Positions 32,501 through 47,500 of a stretch of DNA of 64,000 nucleotides are shown here, piece by piece; within the stretch, counting starts at the first letter, position 1, and every line of letters starts with the position of its first letter. The notes under the pieces were generated by a model. It was not told the DNA's origin. It saw nothing but the letters and a program-made list of their open reading frames with translations, and did not search any database. The position numbers were made by a program, and so were the translations under genes. The stretch is from Mytilus trossulus (Eukaryota; Mollusca; Bivalvia; Mytilida; Mytilidae). The DNA is taken from contig NC_086375.1 of assembly GCF_036588685.1 (NCBI RefSeq), positions 36,416,566 through 36,480,565 on the forward strand, read 5' to 3'.

Positions 32501-35500
32501 TAAATAGACATACCGTACACCATGGACAAATCTGTATTTTCTCACGTATATCTTGTATTGAAACTCGAGAAATGTCAACTGCACCTAACTCTACACAGAT
32601 TTGTTCCCGAGTTTCCTCGTTATACTTTCTTAAGTCGGCCATTCTAGAAGAAAAAGAGTATGTAGTATACATTATCACTGAACTAGTATATATATATTTG
32701 TGTAGGGAGCCAGCTGAAGGACGATTCCGGGTGCAGAAATTTCTCGCTGCATTGCAGACCTGTTGGTGACCTTTTGCTATTTTTTGTTCTATGGTCGGGT
32801 TGTTGTCTCTGTGGCTTATTTTTGAAAATCTATAGTATTTTTAAATATTTTTTATTCTGACGTTCTTTAGTTTCAAGTGAAAGAATTAGAGAATCCCCAT
32901 TTTACATTAATCCTGTTATAAAATAGATTTTGAATGGTACGGTTCATCTTATTTTTATGTATGTTTTACATATATGGCCGAGTTCACTTAAAACTCAGCT
33001 TACTTCAGAGTTTAAGGAGTATCACGTGAACGCACTCGAGTTACTTTTCGGAACAACTCTAAATAGATCTAGGGAAAGACAATGATTGATTTCACGTCAT
33101 TCAAGGGTTTCTCGAGTTTAACCCTAGCTCAGTAAGGATTGGAACAGGGTAAGAGGTGTTAACTCGAGAGATTCGAGTAAACTCTGATTGTTGAAACCCG
33201 ATTTAGTAAAGTTAACTAGGACTATAAGTCTTAATAGTTTTCATATTATTATTTTAGTTTTAACAAATTCATACTGAAGAAGAGAAAAAGAAAGAAAATG
33301 TGTAAACTCAATTAAATACCGAACATTTTTGAAAGATGACATGAATTGTTTTTCCCACTTTTCTCAATTTGATGTGTTTCCCTTAGTTTTTGTTTGTAAC
33401 CCGGATTTTTTTCTCTCTCTCAATTGTTTTATGAATTTCGAACAGCGGTATACTTCTACTGCCTTTATTTAATTCTTCTTTCCTCGTTATTGACAAATCT
33501 TCGAATACGACCTACATGCGACTTCTCAAATGTTATATGCAACAGTGGTGATGCACTGAGCGAAGACAGATCAGCCTTTTTTTCGATTCACTGATTCCCG
33601 TTTAGTACAAGTATTATTGGAATTCGTGTTTGTTAGTCTTTAGAGTAATGTTTAGGCTTTCGTTACGGTAGTTCACCATGAAATTATGTGTACTACAAAT
33701 TTTACAACATGTATATCAATGAGAAAACTTTTAAATTATATGCTTTATTAGGATTTTGAACCCGATTTCACTGTATTTTATAAGGCAAAAGTTTTGAATT
33801 AAGATTGATTAACTTTTACATGAAGATGTTGCTATATCGTTTAAGAGCAATTTTTGTTTGCATGAACAAACCCTCTGGAGGTTCAAATTATCATGGAATA
33901 CACGAACAAATCCTCCGATGTTGAATTCGGATTTAAAAAAATCAATTGATTAAGAAGCTTATACATTATAAAAGTTAGGAGGACATTTTTCGAATCCCTA
34001 ACCTTTCGACTATAGCAGATTGGAATATAAAATGAAGCGTTAGAATTATTCTTACGAAGCATTATAAAACCACTGTAGTCCCTTTATTGGATTTGTTTCT
34101 GTTTCTTGGTCTACCAATGCACTACTGTCGAAAGATTCTTCCTCCCTAAATATTCTTGATCTTCTGAACATGAGTCCTATCTGTAAATAATTGTAACTTA
34201 ATATAGCAACAAGTCAATTAAAAAACTATTTGGCATGGGCCATTATTAGTCCTTAGTTCTAACGGTTTTATTTGAATTACATTTAAACCACATAAAATAA
34301 AAACAACACGTTATAAATGTCGTGCATCTGAAGAGGTTTTCTGTATTTACCTTCATCAGTAGAGATCAAAGATTTTATCAGTATCTTTTCAACTTCGACT
34401 CACACGTTCTTGCATATCCACATTGAAATAGAAATGTCATTGAAAGTGGCACGCCAATTCCATTAAAACTATTCCCAGATGAATATCAGAATGATAATTT
34501 TTTAATCATTTTTATTAATAACATTATGGTGTCAATTGTAAAAATATATTGATCGGTTCAAAAATGATCGGAACGCTGCTATTTGCATGCAATTATTTTC
34601 AAAGAAATTATATTTTATTTTGATATTGACACATATTTCGTAGTCGATTTTATTTAACCAAATTCACTTTAAATATCAATGCAAATACAACAATTCATAA
34701 CATATTTGCAAACGAATAGTAAATCACCATCGTCTCAATATTTCCATTTTCTTTACTTAACTAACTCGCCTGTTTAAAAGAGCTGCAGTTTGCAGACATC
34801 AGGTCTTCAGGAGGAAATGAATATAGTATGCTGTCAGGAATACTTCCAATAGTCACTAGATCCATTCCATACCATATCGTAGAACCAACAAGTTTTGTAA
34901 TAAATGAAGTTTCCCATTCTGATAAAGGTCCTAATATCTCTGTTAATTCATTCCAGCATATCTTTGCCTGTTACGTAGTTAACATGTACTTTAATTTAAA
35001 GGTGGTTAAAAGCATACGTTTGCATTTAACAGTACTCTTGGATCTAGTGGCACATGCTCTTATGTACCTACCATGACGTTAAATCAATGAAATCTATGTT
35101 ATCTCACTTTCATTTGAGTTTATGTTTTTTTATTCAATAGTTATCTTTGTTGTATTTTGTGTACTTCTGTTAGTCTGATATTTCTTTCTTTTTTTAACCC
35201 TGGGGTTTTTGATTAATTTTAATGTCCCTTTTAGTATCGTTCGCCTCTATTTTTCGGTTTATTTTTTATTTGCCACTATTATTTCTTCTCTGTTTCGTTT
35301 TGTGTTTTACTTTATCATAGAAGCACTTTGATATCGATTTACATACAACCTTGCGGGTCGAGAAGGACCTGCTTACCCTTCCGGAGCACCTGAGATCACC
35401 CCCATTTTTTGGGTTAGGTTCGTGTTGCTACATCTTTGGTTTTCTATGTTGTGTCATGTGTTCTGTCATTTGTCTGTTTGTCTTTTTCATTTTTAGCCAT

Positions 35501-38500
35501 GGCGTTGTAAGTTTGTTTTCGATCTATGAGTTTGACTGTCCCAATGGTATCTTTCGCACCTCTTTTATGTTTGTGTTGATGTTGAAAAGATAAACTAGAA
35601 TATATTATGAAGCTGTCTCTGGTGTTATACTATTCATTTTAATTGAGAATACATAAACATTTTTCTACATTTACACTTTTTTACGGGAATAACGGTTTCA
35701 ACAAGACTGACACGCTTAATTGTCTTTTTCATATTCTATTTTGAGAAGCAGGAAGAACCATGTGTTTTTTTTTAAATTCATGAACGTTTACCCAATTCAT
35801 ACATTCATACAGGAATAATGCTTCTAACAAGGCAGACACGCTTACTTGTCTTTTTCAGATTCTTATTTCAGAAGCAAGTAGAACCATATGTTTTTGTTCT
35901 TCACTATAAATTCTATTTTAGTCAATGTTGGTTTTCAACTGCATAGGTTTTTATACATTCTTTGAGTCTTAAATATTCGGATTCATCTTCAGATTTAGAA
36001 AACTTCATAATTCTTAATCTCGAATTAAAAAGTTAGAATTACAATCAATGATTTTGGATCTTTTCATTATCTGAAAATTTAAAATAATCAATGCTGATAT
36101 CGGCTGAGACTATTTAGTATTTAACTATTTGCTGTTCTATGAATGCTTTCTAGTTATAACAATAGTCTATACATATCATTATATGAATATGTATAGCCAT
36201 ATCAAGCATAAACTATATCATTTCGTCGAACTGAATATTCATATCCAATGGTATGCATTGATATCAACTCTCTTTCTTCTAAAATACTTTACTTACTGTA
36301 AGTTATTTTCGAAATTAAGAAATGCAAAGTTTTAACTAGTATACTACCTCTTCACATGTACATTCCATGATTGTTTTCATTCCATTTTGAAGTTGTCTAG
36401 CAATAATATATCCTTTGCCTACTCCTTCTGGTAGGAATGAACCGAGATATGTCGCAGCCAACTTATCCATAGCACCTTCTTTGTGTGTTGCCTGATAAAT
36501 ATCATGGATCCTGTAAGTTTTTCGTTTGCCAAATATTTTTTTAAACATTTTTATTTATAATACAAATCACAGAACCTATATGTTTTTTTTAAAATTTTTT
36601 TTTTTTAATTTACAACCGTATTGACATTTCCCGAAGATTCATGCCAAAAGAATAATATCCGGAGGCTTAACTACTTTTGCTATCCTAAATTGTAAATGAA
36701 ACAATATAATTATATCTTATTGTAGGATGCTTATTTCTACTATTCATGAATAATATGTGGCTTAATAAATGGGAAGATAATTTTCAAGACATAATATATT
36801 TGTATTAAGTAGAAGACAGCAGAAAGGGAAACTGATGACATTGTTGGGTTTTGGAAGATAAGTTATTCAAGGAGGATGATATAGTTTTATATCTAAATTT
36901 CAGTTTAAGTCCATATTCATAAGTTTTCCGATATAACTGCATACATACAAGATCTAAGATGGCTATCATCAGATTTCTCCGTGGTTTTATGTTCCTCATT
37001 TCGTATCCAGTTGCTAGCTGTTCAATTACTTCATCAGTAAACTCCTCTGGTTTAATATCTTTCCAGTGTTTGGCTCTAAAACATCTCAGCATAATTCCAA
37101 AGTTCATCATCTCTCCCGCTTTTAATTCCCCCTATCAAAATATTCTTTGAACATATATCAATATAATTATTTCAGTCTTAAGTTATATATTTTGATGCGA
37201 CTGTCATACAAGTGATAGGTTAAACCAGCTATAAAACCCGGTTCAATCCACCATTTTCTACATGAGAAAATGCTTGCACCAAGTTAGGAATATGACAGTT
37301 GTTATACATTCGTTTGATGTTTTTGAATTTGACATGTAATAAGGGAATTTCCGTTTTGAATTTTCTTCGGAGTTAAGTATTTTTGTGATTTTTCTTTTTA
37401 ATAAAGGAATTTGTTGCATTGTTTCTATCAAGTGAAGTGTATGTCAACCACTTTGTTTAAGGAAAAGACCAACATTCTATTTGCTTAGCTATGACTAGCT
37501 TTGACTAGCTTTTCCATTGTTTCGTTTCGCGGAGAATAACAAAATATTATAAATTTAGACAATAGATATAGGAAGATGTGGTGTGAGGGCCAATGAGACA
37601 ACTCTCCATCCAAGTAACAATTTAAAAAGTAAACCATTATAGGTTAAAGTATGGCCTTCAACACGGAGCGTTGGCTCACACCGTACAACAAGCTATAAAG
37701 GGCCCCAAAATTACTAGTGTAAAACCATACAAACGGGAAAACCAACGGTCTAATCTATATAAACAAAACGAGAAAGGCATGATTATTGTTTTAATTCTAT
37801 AACTCAACGTTTAAGCTTTTCATTTTTTTTACTTGGACGCGTGCCACCAGTAGCATTCTGCAATTAATCGCAATTCAAACATAACCAGTTGACTACACAA
37901 TCCAGGCAAACTTAGAATAGTCGCACATCTTTATTCAACAGGAATGTAATACTTACGTGGGGACTTTCTTGTTTCTTGAATTTGTATAAATTTACTAGTG
38001 CCTAAATTGAAAGAAAAATTATTTAGTCAATAAAACTATTATCTTTAGATTTAATTGGAATATAAATGAATTCTTCGTTTTTCCTTATCAAAATCTTTTC
38101 TTTCACAGTCTAATAACTGAATGAAGGGAAAAAAAATTAAAACGAATTATCCAATATGTACGTTTCATGATCTTTCATTAACAACATTTAAAAAAAAATT
38201 AAGATGGATGTAGAGGAGTATGTCCAGTATGACCCCTTTTCAGCCTCAAAATATAGCAGTTTTACAAAAATTTTAAAATATAAACTTTTAGTTATTCGTT
38301 GGATAGAAGAATGGTTCTGTAATAAATGTGAGCTGTTTTTTTACAATACATTGCATATATATTGGGTACTAGCACCATTAAGTCATGCTAAATTACTGAA
38401 ATCTTCACAATTCCAGCAGTTTAGTTAAATTTAAGATGGTTTCCGTGTAAAACGAAAGTGGCCGCATTCGTGTTCATCCAAAATATTGAAATGGAAGTTG

Positions 38501-41500
38501 TATTTGATGATAATACATAACATATATAAAGATTGAGGATGAACACGGATGCGGCCACTTTCATTTTTGACAAAAACCATCTGAAAAGTGACATTTTTTT
38601 GGCATATTTGGTAGATTTTTCATTTTTGTGCTTGAATCGGATCGTTTTTAATGACTAAATAAGTTAAAATCTTTCACATAAATTAATTAAATCATATGAA
38701 ATAGACACTTAAGTGTTTAAAAAGTGGTCATAATGTTTCGTCAGATGAAACTGAAATTTGAGGCCAAAATCGGCCCTTACCGGACCTACTCCTTTAAACA
38801 CTTTGTAAACATGCATGCAATGTATTGTCATATGTAGATTCGTATAAACACATTTCTGTTTGTTTATTTGTTGTGGTTATATATTCGTGTTTTTGAGATT
38901 TTATCGGAATGACCGTATTAAGAATTGTCTGTTCGGCACAAACAAAAACATTTCAATGAAATAAGTCCTATCACTTAATATCCAAGATACATGTTTAATC
39001 TACACCAAAAATCAAAGTGCTTGTTAGGACTCAAGGGTAAATATGGTTTGATTTATTTCTTGACGAGTAAAACATCATTTTGTAACTCTAGATCTGAGCA
39101 TCTTTTTGAGTGATACATTTCTAGAATGTTTATGAATAGAATTTATAGAATGTTATGATCAACACACAATGAGTTTGTGTAACTCAAAAGTAATGATAAA
39201 TCTTGGAAGATTTAATTGCATTGTATTGGAGTTTTAATCAAAACAATTTTTATTCACGTATGAAAATGACGGAAAATCGACAAACAAAAAGTGAACGGCG
39301 AAAAAAGACGGATAAAACCACTATCCCTAGTCAGTGTGTATCAGTACTTTTTAATTCATTGTACCACAACCTCCAAGCTTTCTGCCAACAGCTCTTATGA
39401 ATATATACTTAATGAAAATTACGAATTGTTATAATTAATGTTCTTTTCTTTCGTTTGAAAACTTACAGACAGACATATAGCTCTTTCATGTCACTGTGAG
39501 ACAGTATTGGAAGCGCTCTGATCCTAATGAAACCTTAAATGTGTAAAACAAATAATAATAATTGTTTTTTTCAGTATTTAGAAAACTTACAGGAAAACAT
39601 CTGAACCTGACGTCTTTCAAAATGCCATCTTTGATAGAGGCTGCAATGACATTATCTGGAATTCTGCGTATTTGATGACGATTATAACCTGCCAGTAAAT
39701 GGTGTAGGCATCGGACTTTTGATATATCATAGGAATTAATTGTCCTATACTCTGGAATTTTCGCCATCATAACTTGTTTGAATTTGATAACCTAATAGTA
39801 CAAACAAATTAGATTACTTTTTTAATATCTTTATAATAGAAATTATACATACACTTACAGTTATATGATGAAGGACTATGATTGCTAAAAAGTATACGTA
39901 CATATGTTTAATTAAACAAAACGTACAAAAATAGTTGATGCTGAGTACGACGATGATGAGGAGGAGGATAAAGATAATGATGAAAAGGAGGAGAAGGATA
40001 AAGAAAATTATGAAAAGGAGGAGGAGGATAAAGATAATGATGAAAAGGAGGAGGAGGATAAAGATAATGATGAAAAGGAGGAGGAGGATAAAGATAATGA
40101 TGAAAAGGAGGAGGAGGAGGATAAAGATACTGATGAAAATGAGGAGAAGGATAAAGGTAAAGATGAAAAGGAGGAGAAGGATAAAGATAAAATTATAATG
40201 AAAAGGAGGAGGATAAAGATAATGATGAAAAGGAGGAGGAGGATAAAGATAATGATGAAAAGGAGGAGGAGGATACAGATAATGATGAAAAGGAGGAGGA
40301 GGATACAGATAATGATGAAAAGGAGGAGCAGGATACAGATAATGATGAAAAGGAGGAGGAGGATACCACCGAGGCGGTTACAGAAGTAGACTTACTTTTT
40401 CAACTTTTTACGTGTTTGACTTATAACTATTTTGATTGGAGAGTCACTGATGAGTCTTGTGTAGTTGAAAAGCGCGTCTGTCGTATTAAAGAATAAGCCT
40501 GGTACCTTGATAACTATATACCTATTAGTTCATGTATTATGTAGTCGCATTGCTTTATACTAATACATTACAAGTTTATCGTTTATACTTTAGAGACGAC
40601 TGCTTAAAAAATACCACAAGGATAGTCAAATTCATAGATCGAAAATAAACTGACAACGCCATGGCTACTAAAGAAAAAGACAAACAGACAAATAATAGTA
40701 CACAAGATTATTATAACTTGTGTCTATTTGTTTGTTATTTCATTTATATAAATAACAATAACAAAAAAACGTTAAATTGAAGAAACAACACGTAACTACA
40801 AAAGGAGAAGTAAACTTTTGGAAACTTTCATGACGAAGGTCAATGTTGTTATTAACATACATTAACAAAATACCGTACTGCAAGGTTAATTAAAAAAGGG
40901 ACATCACGTTGGACCACCTCGAGCAAATTGTGGATAAAACCTTGTATGGCCAGATAAACCTCCTACTTTTATGACTTGAATGAGTTGTTTAAAGTTCCGT
41001 TGCATTAACAATTCGCTTATGGATACTTTACACTGTAACTGAGATGGTTGTTTTTGTTTGTTTTGTTCATACATCGTTGTCAATATAATAGAATTGTATG
41101 TGGCTGTCATACAAGTAAGAGGTTCAGCTAGCTATAAGTTTTAGTCCACCTTTTTCGACAGAAGAACATGCCGGTACCAAGACAGAAAAATGACAGTTTT
41201 TATCCAATCTTTTGATGTGTTTGATCTATTAAATTTGCCATTTGTTTAAAGACTTTCCGTTTAGAATTTTCCTTGGAGTTCGGTGTTTTGGTTATTTTAC
41301 TTTTGCGTGTCCTGCTGGCATTTGTTTACAGTGATAACTCTATAGCTCCCTTCAGCTAAATACAATAATTCATTTTACTCAAGCTTTATAAAGTGCATAA
41401 AAAGAATAAAATATGTTTCGCAGAAATATTTTCGAATCAAACAAGAAATACAGCAAGTTATTGCTAAATGCTCATTTTTCCCTCAATAACTCTACATTGT

Positions 41501-44500
41501 AGATAAGAATATAATCTTCAACAAGCAATGAATCTATGTATCCATTATTAAGAATCTATCACTCAAATCTAATGGTGAGTAAAAAGCATCACGAAAGTGT
41601 TGGTAACAGTCAGACTCTCCTTTGTAGCTGGGCTAACATTGTTATTGCTACGCTTATGATAAATAAAACAAATACAGGAGCTTTGACCATGATCACATTG
41701 TTGATTAATAATAATCTGTAAATTTGTTATAACTTACAGACTTTAATTTCAAATCTTTCATTTCGCCAATCTTGCATATAGCCAATTTTAGGTTTTCTGA
41801 GTTCAGCTGCTTTAGAAAATGTCTGTTTGACATCAGAAGTTCTATGTACCTATAATAAAATATGACAATATAAAAGCTTTGACAATAAAAGTTCTGAGTG
41901 CCTCGCAAATGGACGAAGGGACTGTTATTGCTGTGCCCAAATATTGAATTCATCATTTAACACAAAATCAAATTATTTGTGTTATACTTTTCGTGACAGT
42001 ATTAAGGATTACAAAACAAGAACATACGTACGTTTGTTCACATTTAAATCATATTGCATTATGTATATAGGCTTTGATTTATAAACAAAAATATATGCCT
42101 TTTGGTACTTACTGAATAATTTCCTCTGTGGTCAATTCGGAAGGGTTTTTACCTAACGCTTTTGGAACATTTCTAGCCATTTCAGCTCGCTTCCGAGAAG
42201 ACATAATTTTACTGTCGCCTGGCTTGAATTCGTTTATTTCCTAAATCAATTGTTAAATAACATATTTATGCTACTAGTATGTCGGTAAAAAATATTAGAA
42301 AAGAAGTAACATGTACAAATGTAGTTGATCTAATTGAATTATATAGTTGCTACGGAGATTTTATTAATCCGCTGTTCTTTATCTCAAAATATCATTGAGG
42401 GTTTCAACATGGGGAAAACTAACAACTCAGTGCAAGTTCAAAACGGTTCAAAAATAGTTCGTTTCTGTGAGTGTAACATTTTAATGTTGTGTTTCTATTA
42501 TGTCGTAGTTCTCCTCTTATATTTGAAGTGTTTCCATCAGTGTTAGTGTGTAACTTGAATTTGTTTTTTGCTCAGTCGAGATATGAATTACGAACAGCGG
42601 TATACTGTCTAATGTTGTCTTTATCTATGTCATATAATATTAGTAGTGAAACCCAAAGTGTATAAATTAGTCTGTATTCTTATTACAAATATCACAGGCT
42701 TGTATAAAATAAAACGTTTGAAGCAAAAAATACAATTAAATAAGTTTAAATATTGAAAAACTAGAGAATGTATGTTGTACTTAAAATGAAGTTCGATTAA
42801 CTAAGGAAACATTTCAATGGCAATTCGAGAAATATGTGTCAGTGTTTACAATTAACGTAACAATGTCAAAACCGAGTGAAACTACCGTTCCCGCCACAGT
42901 TTACCGAAGTAAACCGTCTTCTCATTCAATGGTACAAACGTTGGATTTGGTTGGTTTTTGTTGTAGTCTTAACAAAGCTTTAGCATATCTTAGACATGAT
43001 TGGTTGTCGTGTTCAGGACGCAGTACCACCACTTTGATCTATCTCGAACTATGCATCAGGAATGGCGTCAGAAAAACACACGACACGTCAGGTTTGCTCC
43101 ACTTTGATCCTCAATGGTCCACACGATTACATTGAAAATGTTTAATTGGGTGTTTGTGTAAATTTAATTGATAACATTTTGCATGTTATTTTTTCATTTG
43201 GTCCTTATTTATTCTTACAACCATTGACTCCATTAAAAAAAAGTTAATGTCTTATATGACACTATATTGAAGAAAAAAACACCACAAAAGAGATCATTAG
43301 CATCATGACAGATAATAATAGCTTTACTCAGTAAAACATACCTCCTCTTTCGTTGCAAATTCTGAAGCATCTCCTCCACACTTTTTGATAAAACGAAACA
43401 CAGGAGTTTTGTATTCACCCTTCATATTTTTTGTAAGTTTCCCATAAGCTCCCTTAATTTTTTTAAACAGTACTTTTTTCGATGGTTTTGGAAAGTCTCC
43501 ACATCTTATTGATATCGGTTGCCACCTGAGCATATATAACTTTATATTCAGTCAGAGTTTTAATTGAAACAATTGCTTGTTACCTTATAATTTAATTAAA
43601 AAACTTAAAATCGTTTTTTCGTTTATACAAAGCATTTTTATTCATGACATATCCTTTCACTTTAACCTTTCCAGATGGATAGACTTTTAAAATAAAAAGA
43701 TGTAAAAAGATATTCTGATATGATAGTAATTCTTTGTCGAAAGAACAAATAAATGTGCTCAAATAAACGTTGAACTCGGCCACATTCGATGTGTGCCTAT
43801 CCGAAGTCACGAGCATCTAATTCCGTGGTTGAAGGCAGTCAGATTTGGCTACAATTGTTTATTGAACTGTACATGTATCAGGCCTTGAATTCATAAACCT
43901 TTCGAGTCAGTTGTTTGTTCTCATACTCCAAAATCAACCAATCAAAATGCTGGTTTTCATGTTTCGAGCATGAATTTGGTGCTCCGAGTACTGAGCAAAG
44001 TTTTGTGACTTTAACCCCTAGACGTTTGTTTTCGTGTTTGGATTATTTAACGTTTTGTCATTGTCTGGGACTTGAACCGCTGTCTCAGACTATACAGTAC
44101 AGATTTGATTCTTATTAAAAAGTAGTCAGTGACCCATACTTGTACTGCTTACATAAATATCATTTGGGCTCTAATAGATGGTCTTCTCATTTGCAAAGAT
44201 ACCAAATGCAATTATTTATACAAAACCAGAAGTAATAGATCGGTTTCTCATGCTGTTTTTATTAAGGGATAAACTTACATTTGCAGGACAATATTGTCTG
44301 GAATCTGGTGGTGCAGTATGTGGAATTCAACAAATACGTCCATGTATGTATGTATAATCTCATTCCAATTATCGGCTTGCCAATCTTTGGGTGATTTGTT
44401 CCATTTAATCTTCAGTGAATCAAACTGTATTTTGTTTGGAACATTCTGGATGAGTAAAGTAAGTATTGCTTTGAATAACTATAAGGTGAAATTAAGCTAC

Positions 44501-47500
44501 TTCATATATTGTCAAACATAGATTTTAAATGCAATATTATGAGTTTGTCTGATGAAGAAATATCCACACAGGGGTTGCTGTTAACAAAGTGTACTAATAT
44601 CTACAGTATAATGTGCTTCAGTATTATCATAAAAAAATAAAAGGTATATATGACATACATTGTCCACTTCTTTGTTGTGTTTTAAAAAAAGAAGAACATA
44701 CACAACGGGTCAAAAAGATGGTATATTTATCAAGAGAAAAATGTGTGTTTACTTTAATAAAATGTTGCAGGCTTGTTGTTTTTTTTGGGTTTTTTTGGGT
44801 TGTTTTTTTGTCTTTTGAAAAACAGTTAATATAAGTATTGAATCACTACAAAATATCCAGTTTAAATTGAATTTATCTTTAATTTAAAATTCTTGCATTT
44901 AAAATTCCAATGTCATTTTATCTGCAGAACATTCAAGACTGTCACAAATATACCCAGTGTTTACCCAAACTGCAATGGGGGCTATATTGGACATATCTTG
45001 TACGCCCGTGTACGTGTCTATCCGTTCGTCTTGCAATTATTTTCGGTCATGATTTTTTCATGAGCTTTTTAATAGACCGATTTCGTATTAGAACAACAGC
45101 TCAACAATGATCAGTGGAAACATATGGGCATCTTTTTTTATCTTTAAAATGCTACTTTCTGTCAGTAAATTTTTACAATATGCTGAATGAAAAAAATATT
45201 TTTTTATTAATTACAAAGCAGCGTTTACTTCATATTTGGTTAGCTGCTTGCAAGTAATGATTTGTAGTTTGTGAGCGCTTTTCAAACATGCCGCACACTT
45301 TCTTCCTGTAAGACGATACCATGAATTTTTAGAAATATTGAATGAAAGCAAATATTTTCATTTTATTTTCTCCAAAACTACTGAACAGGATAAATTCATA
45401 TTTTGACAGTCTCTTAGTAGTGACTTATAGAAAATAAGTGTGCGCGTTCCGAATTGTTTATACATCTACGTCCAGTTTTACTATTCTTTGAATTGCAATC
45501 GTTTTTTGTGTATGCTTAGAACGACTTCACATGCAACTTTCTTTGGTTTTTTTTAAATCGCATATTTAAAAAAAACACCATCAAAACATTACTTTCATAT
45601 TTAATTGATACAAATTGGGGAAATTTAGTTTATTACACAGAGAATCACTGAGGTATGACTGGGGCTGACCCTTCTAAGGCAGTCAGTAGGTCACCCTATG
45701 GACATTTCTGGATCTACCACTAGCTGAAGCTTTATTGATATAACACACAGGAAAATGTTTACCATCTGTAGTGGTGTGATTTGAGAAGAGTACTTACATC
45801 AAACTGCAGACAAGAAGCATCTTTACTTTTCATTGCTTCTAGTGCAGCAAACATAGAAAGACATGGAAATTTGATTAAATGATCTGTACATAGTAATTTT
45901 AGCATCTGGTCATTCATCCGATTTACAGCGCCATTCATTGGTTCTTTCTGTAAGACAGAGATAATTACACACAGATTATTTTTTTAAATCGATTCGAATT
46001 ATAAAACTTTTTCATTAGATGGGACGTGAGGAAGTCACGTGATACTAGGTAGCGATTGTAAGGCATGGTTCAAGACTTGTATTCTTTGAGTTTGTTAGTT
46101 GAATGATAACGTTTCAATCATTAGTTTCCGAGCAATTTGCGAAATTGAATAAAAACAAAAACGCATGACATAAATTTGAAAATTTCCGTTTTATTGTAAT
46201 ACCTAGCGTGAATCAGATATCAAAACCCATATTTTTCACAACAGATTTATCTACAAATGTAACAAGAAATTATAACTTGTTCTATGTAGAGATAGTTGTT
46301 GTCCATCTCAGTTAATATTACTGGTTACCAAGTTAATATGTTTACACACAAAAAAAAATACGAAAAGCAATACAAAATTCGAGAGTTTAAAATTTCAGAT
46401 TTTTTAATTATAACTGCACATCTACGACATCTACTTTCCTATCATTCCAGAAATATATATAGTATAGTTTCTCTCATTTGGGAAAGAGCTTTATGTATAA
46501 CACTGAAGATAATCAATGAAGTACGGTGTTCCTTTGATTATTAGATAATGTTTGTAATAATTATTTTCTGATAGATGGATCAAAACTGTAATCATTATTT
46601 TCTGATAGATGGATCATACAATTTTTTTTATAAAATGAATGCCGAATGCACTTATTTTTTTCAATACAGGGTTGAAATGTAATAGGGGTCAGTATTGGAG
46701 TTCAGGGCAAAACTACAGTGTTTGTAAACAAGGCCATGTTAATGCCCCAAAAATTCACAACACTCTATGTTGCAAAAGATGGGGTTACATTTTTACTTTA
46801 ATAAATGATAAATGCAACGTTTGATTTCTAAAGGTTAATCGGGTATAAAGACATAGATTTGCATTAGAGTCAATGGGAGATTGTGATACTGAATTTACCC
46901 CTATAATATGCTGCATAAATCTCATATCGCAAATAATTTGACAAAACAGAACTTCCATTAGTTTATACTCACGTCAAGTGTTCTTATGATACTGATAAAA
47001 TCGTTAAATTCTTTTGCTGTAAAATCCTCGTCTGAACCAACTCGAAACAAAGACTTTATTCTGAATAATAACCTTTGGTCACCTAAGTTTAAGGACCTAA
47101 AAAGCTTCCGGATAGCCCACTTGGTGGATAAAGGATGAAGTGATTTCAAAACTATAAAATATACAAAGTATAGAATCGAATCGAATAGAATATTTTAATA
47201 TTAAAGTGCAACCTGAATTATAACAAACAATTACATTCATATATATACAAGTAATTTTTAGTCAGCCAAATAGGCTTTTGATGCACTGAACATTGTTTAT
47301 CATTATATTACAGTATATATATATAATGTGTCAAATAGGAAATGTTGGGTGAACATCATAGGATTGAAAACAGTTTGTGTTAACTTAATTTTAACCCTGC
47401 TACATGTTATTTTGAATGGGAGTTATGGTTCACATTGGCTATGACAAAACAATCTTAGTTTTTTATGTGTGGTAGTAGTCTCTGTATTTGTACTTCTTCG

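Noticed and set aside
39935..40389. Two Lys/Arg-rich open frames
   Set aside because: Products of the 36-bp minisatellite in an intron, with an indel between them and no other coding evidence.
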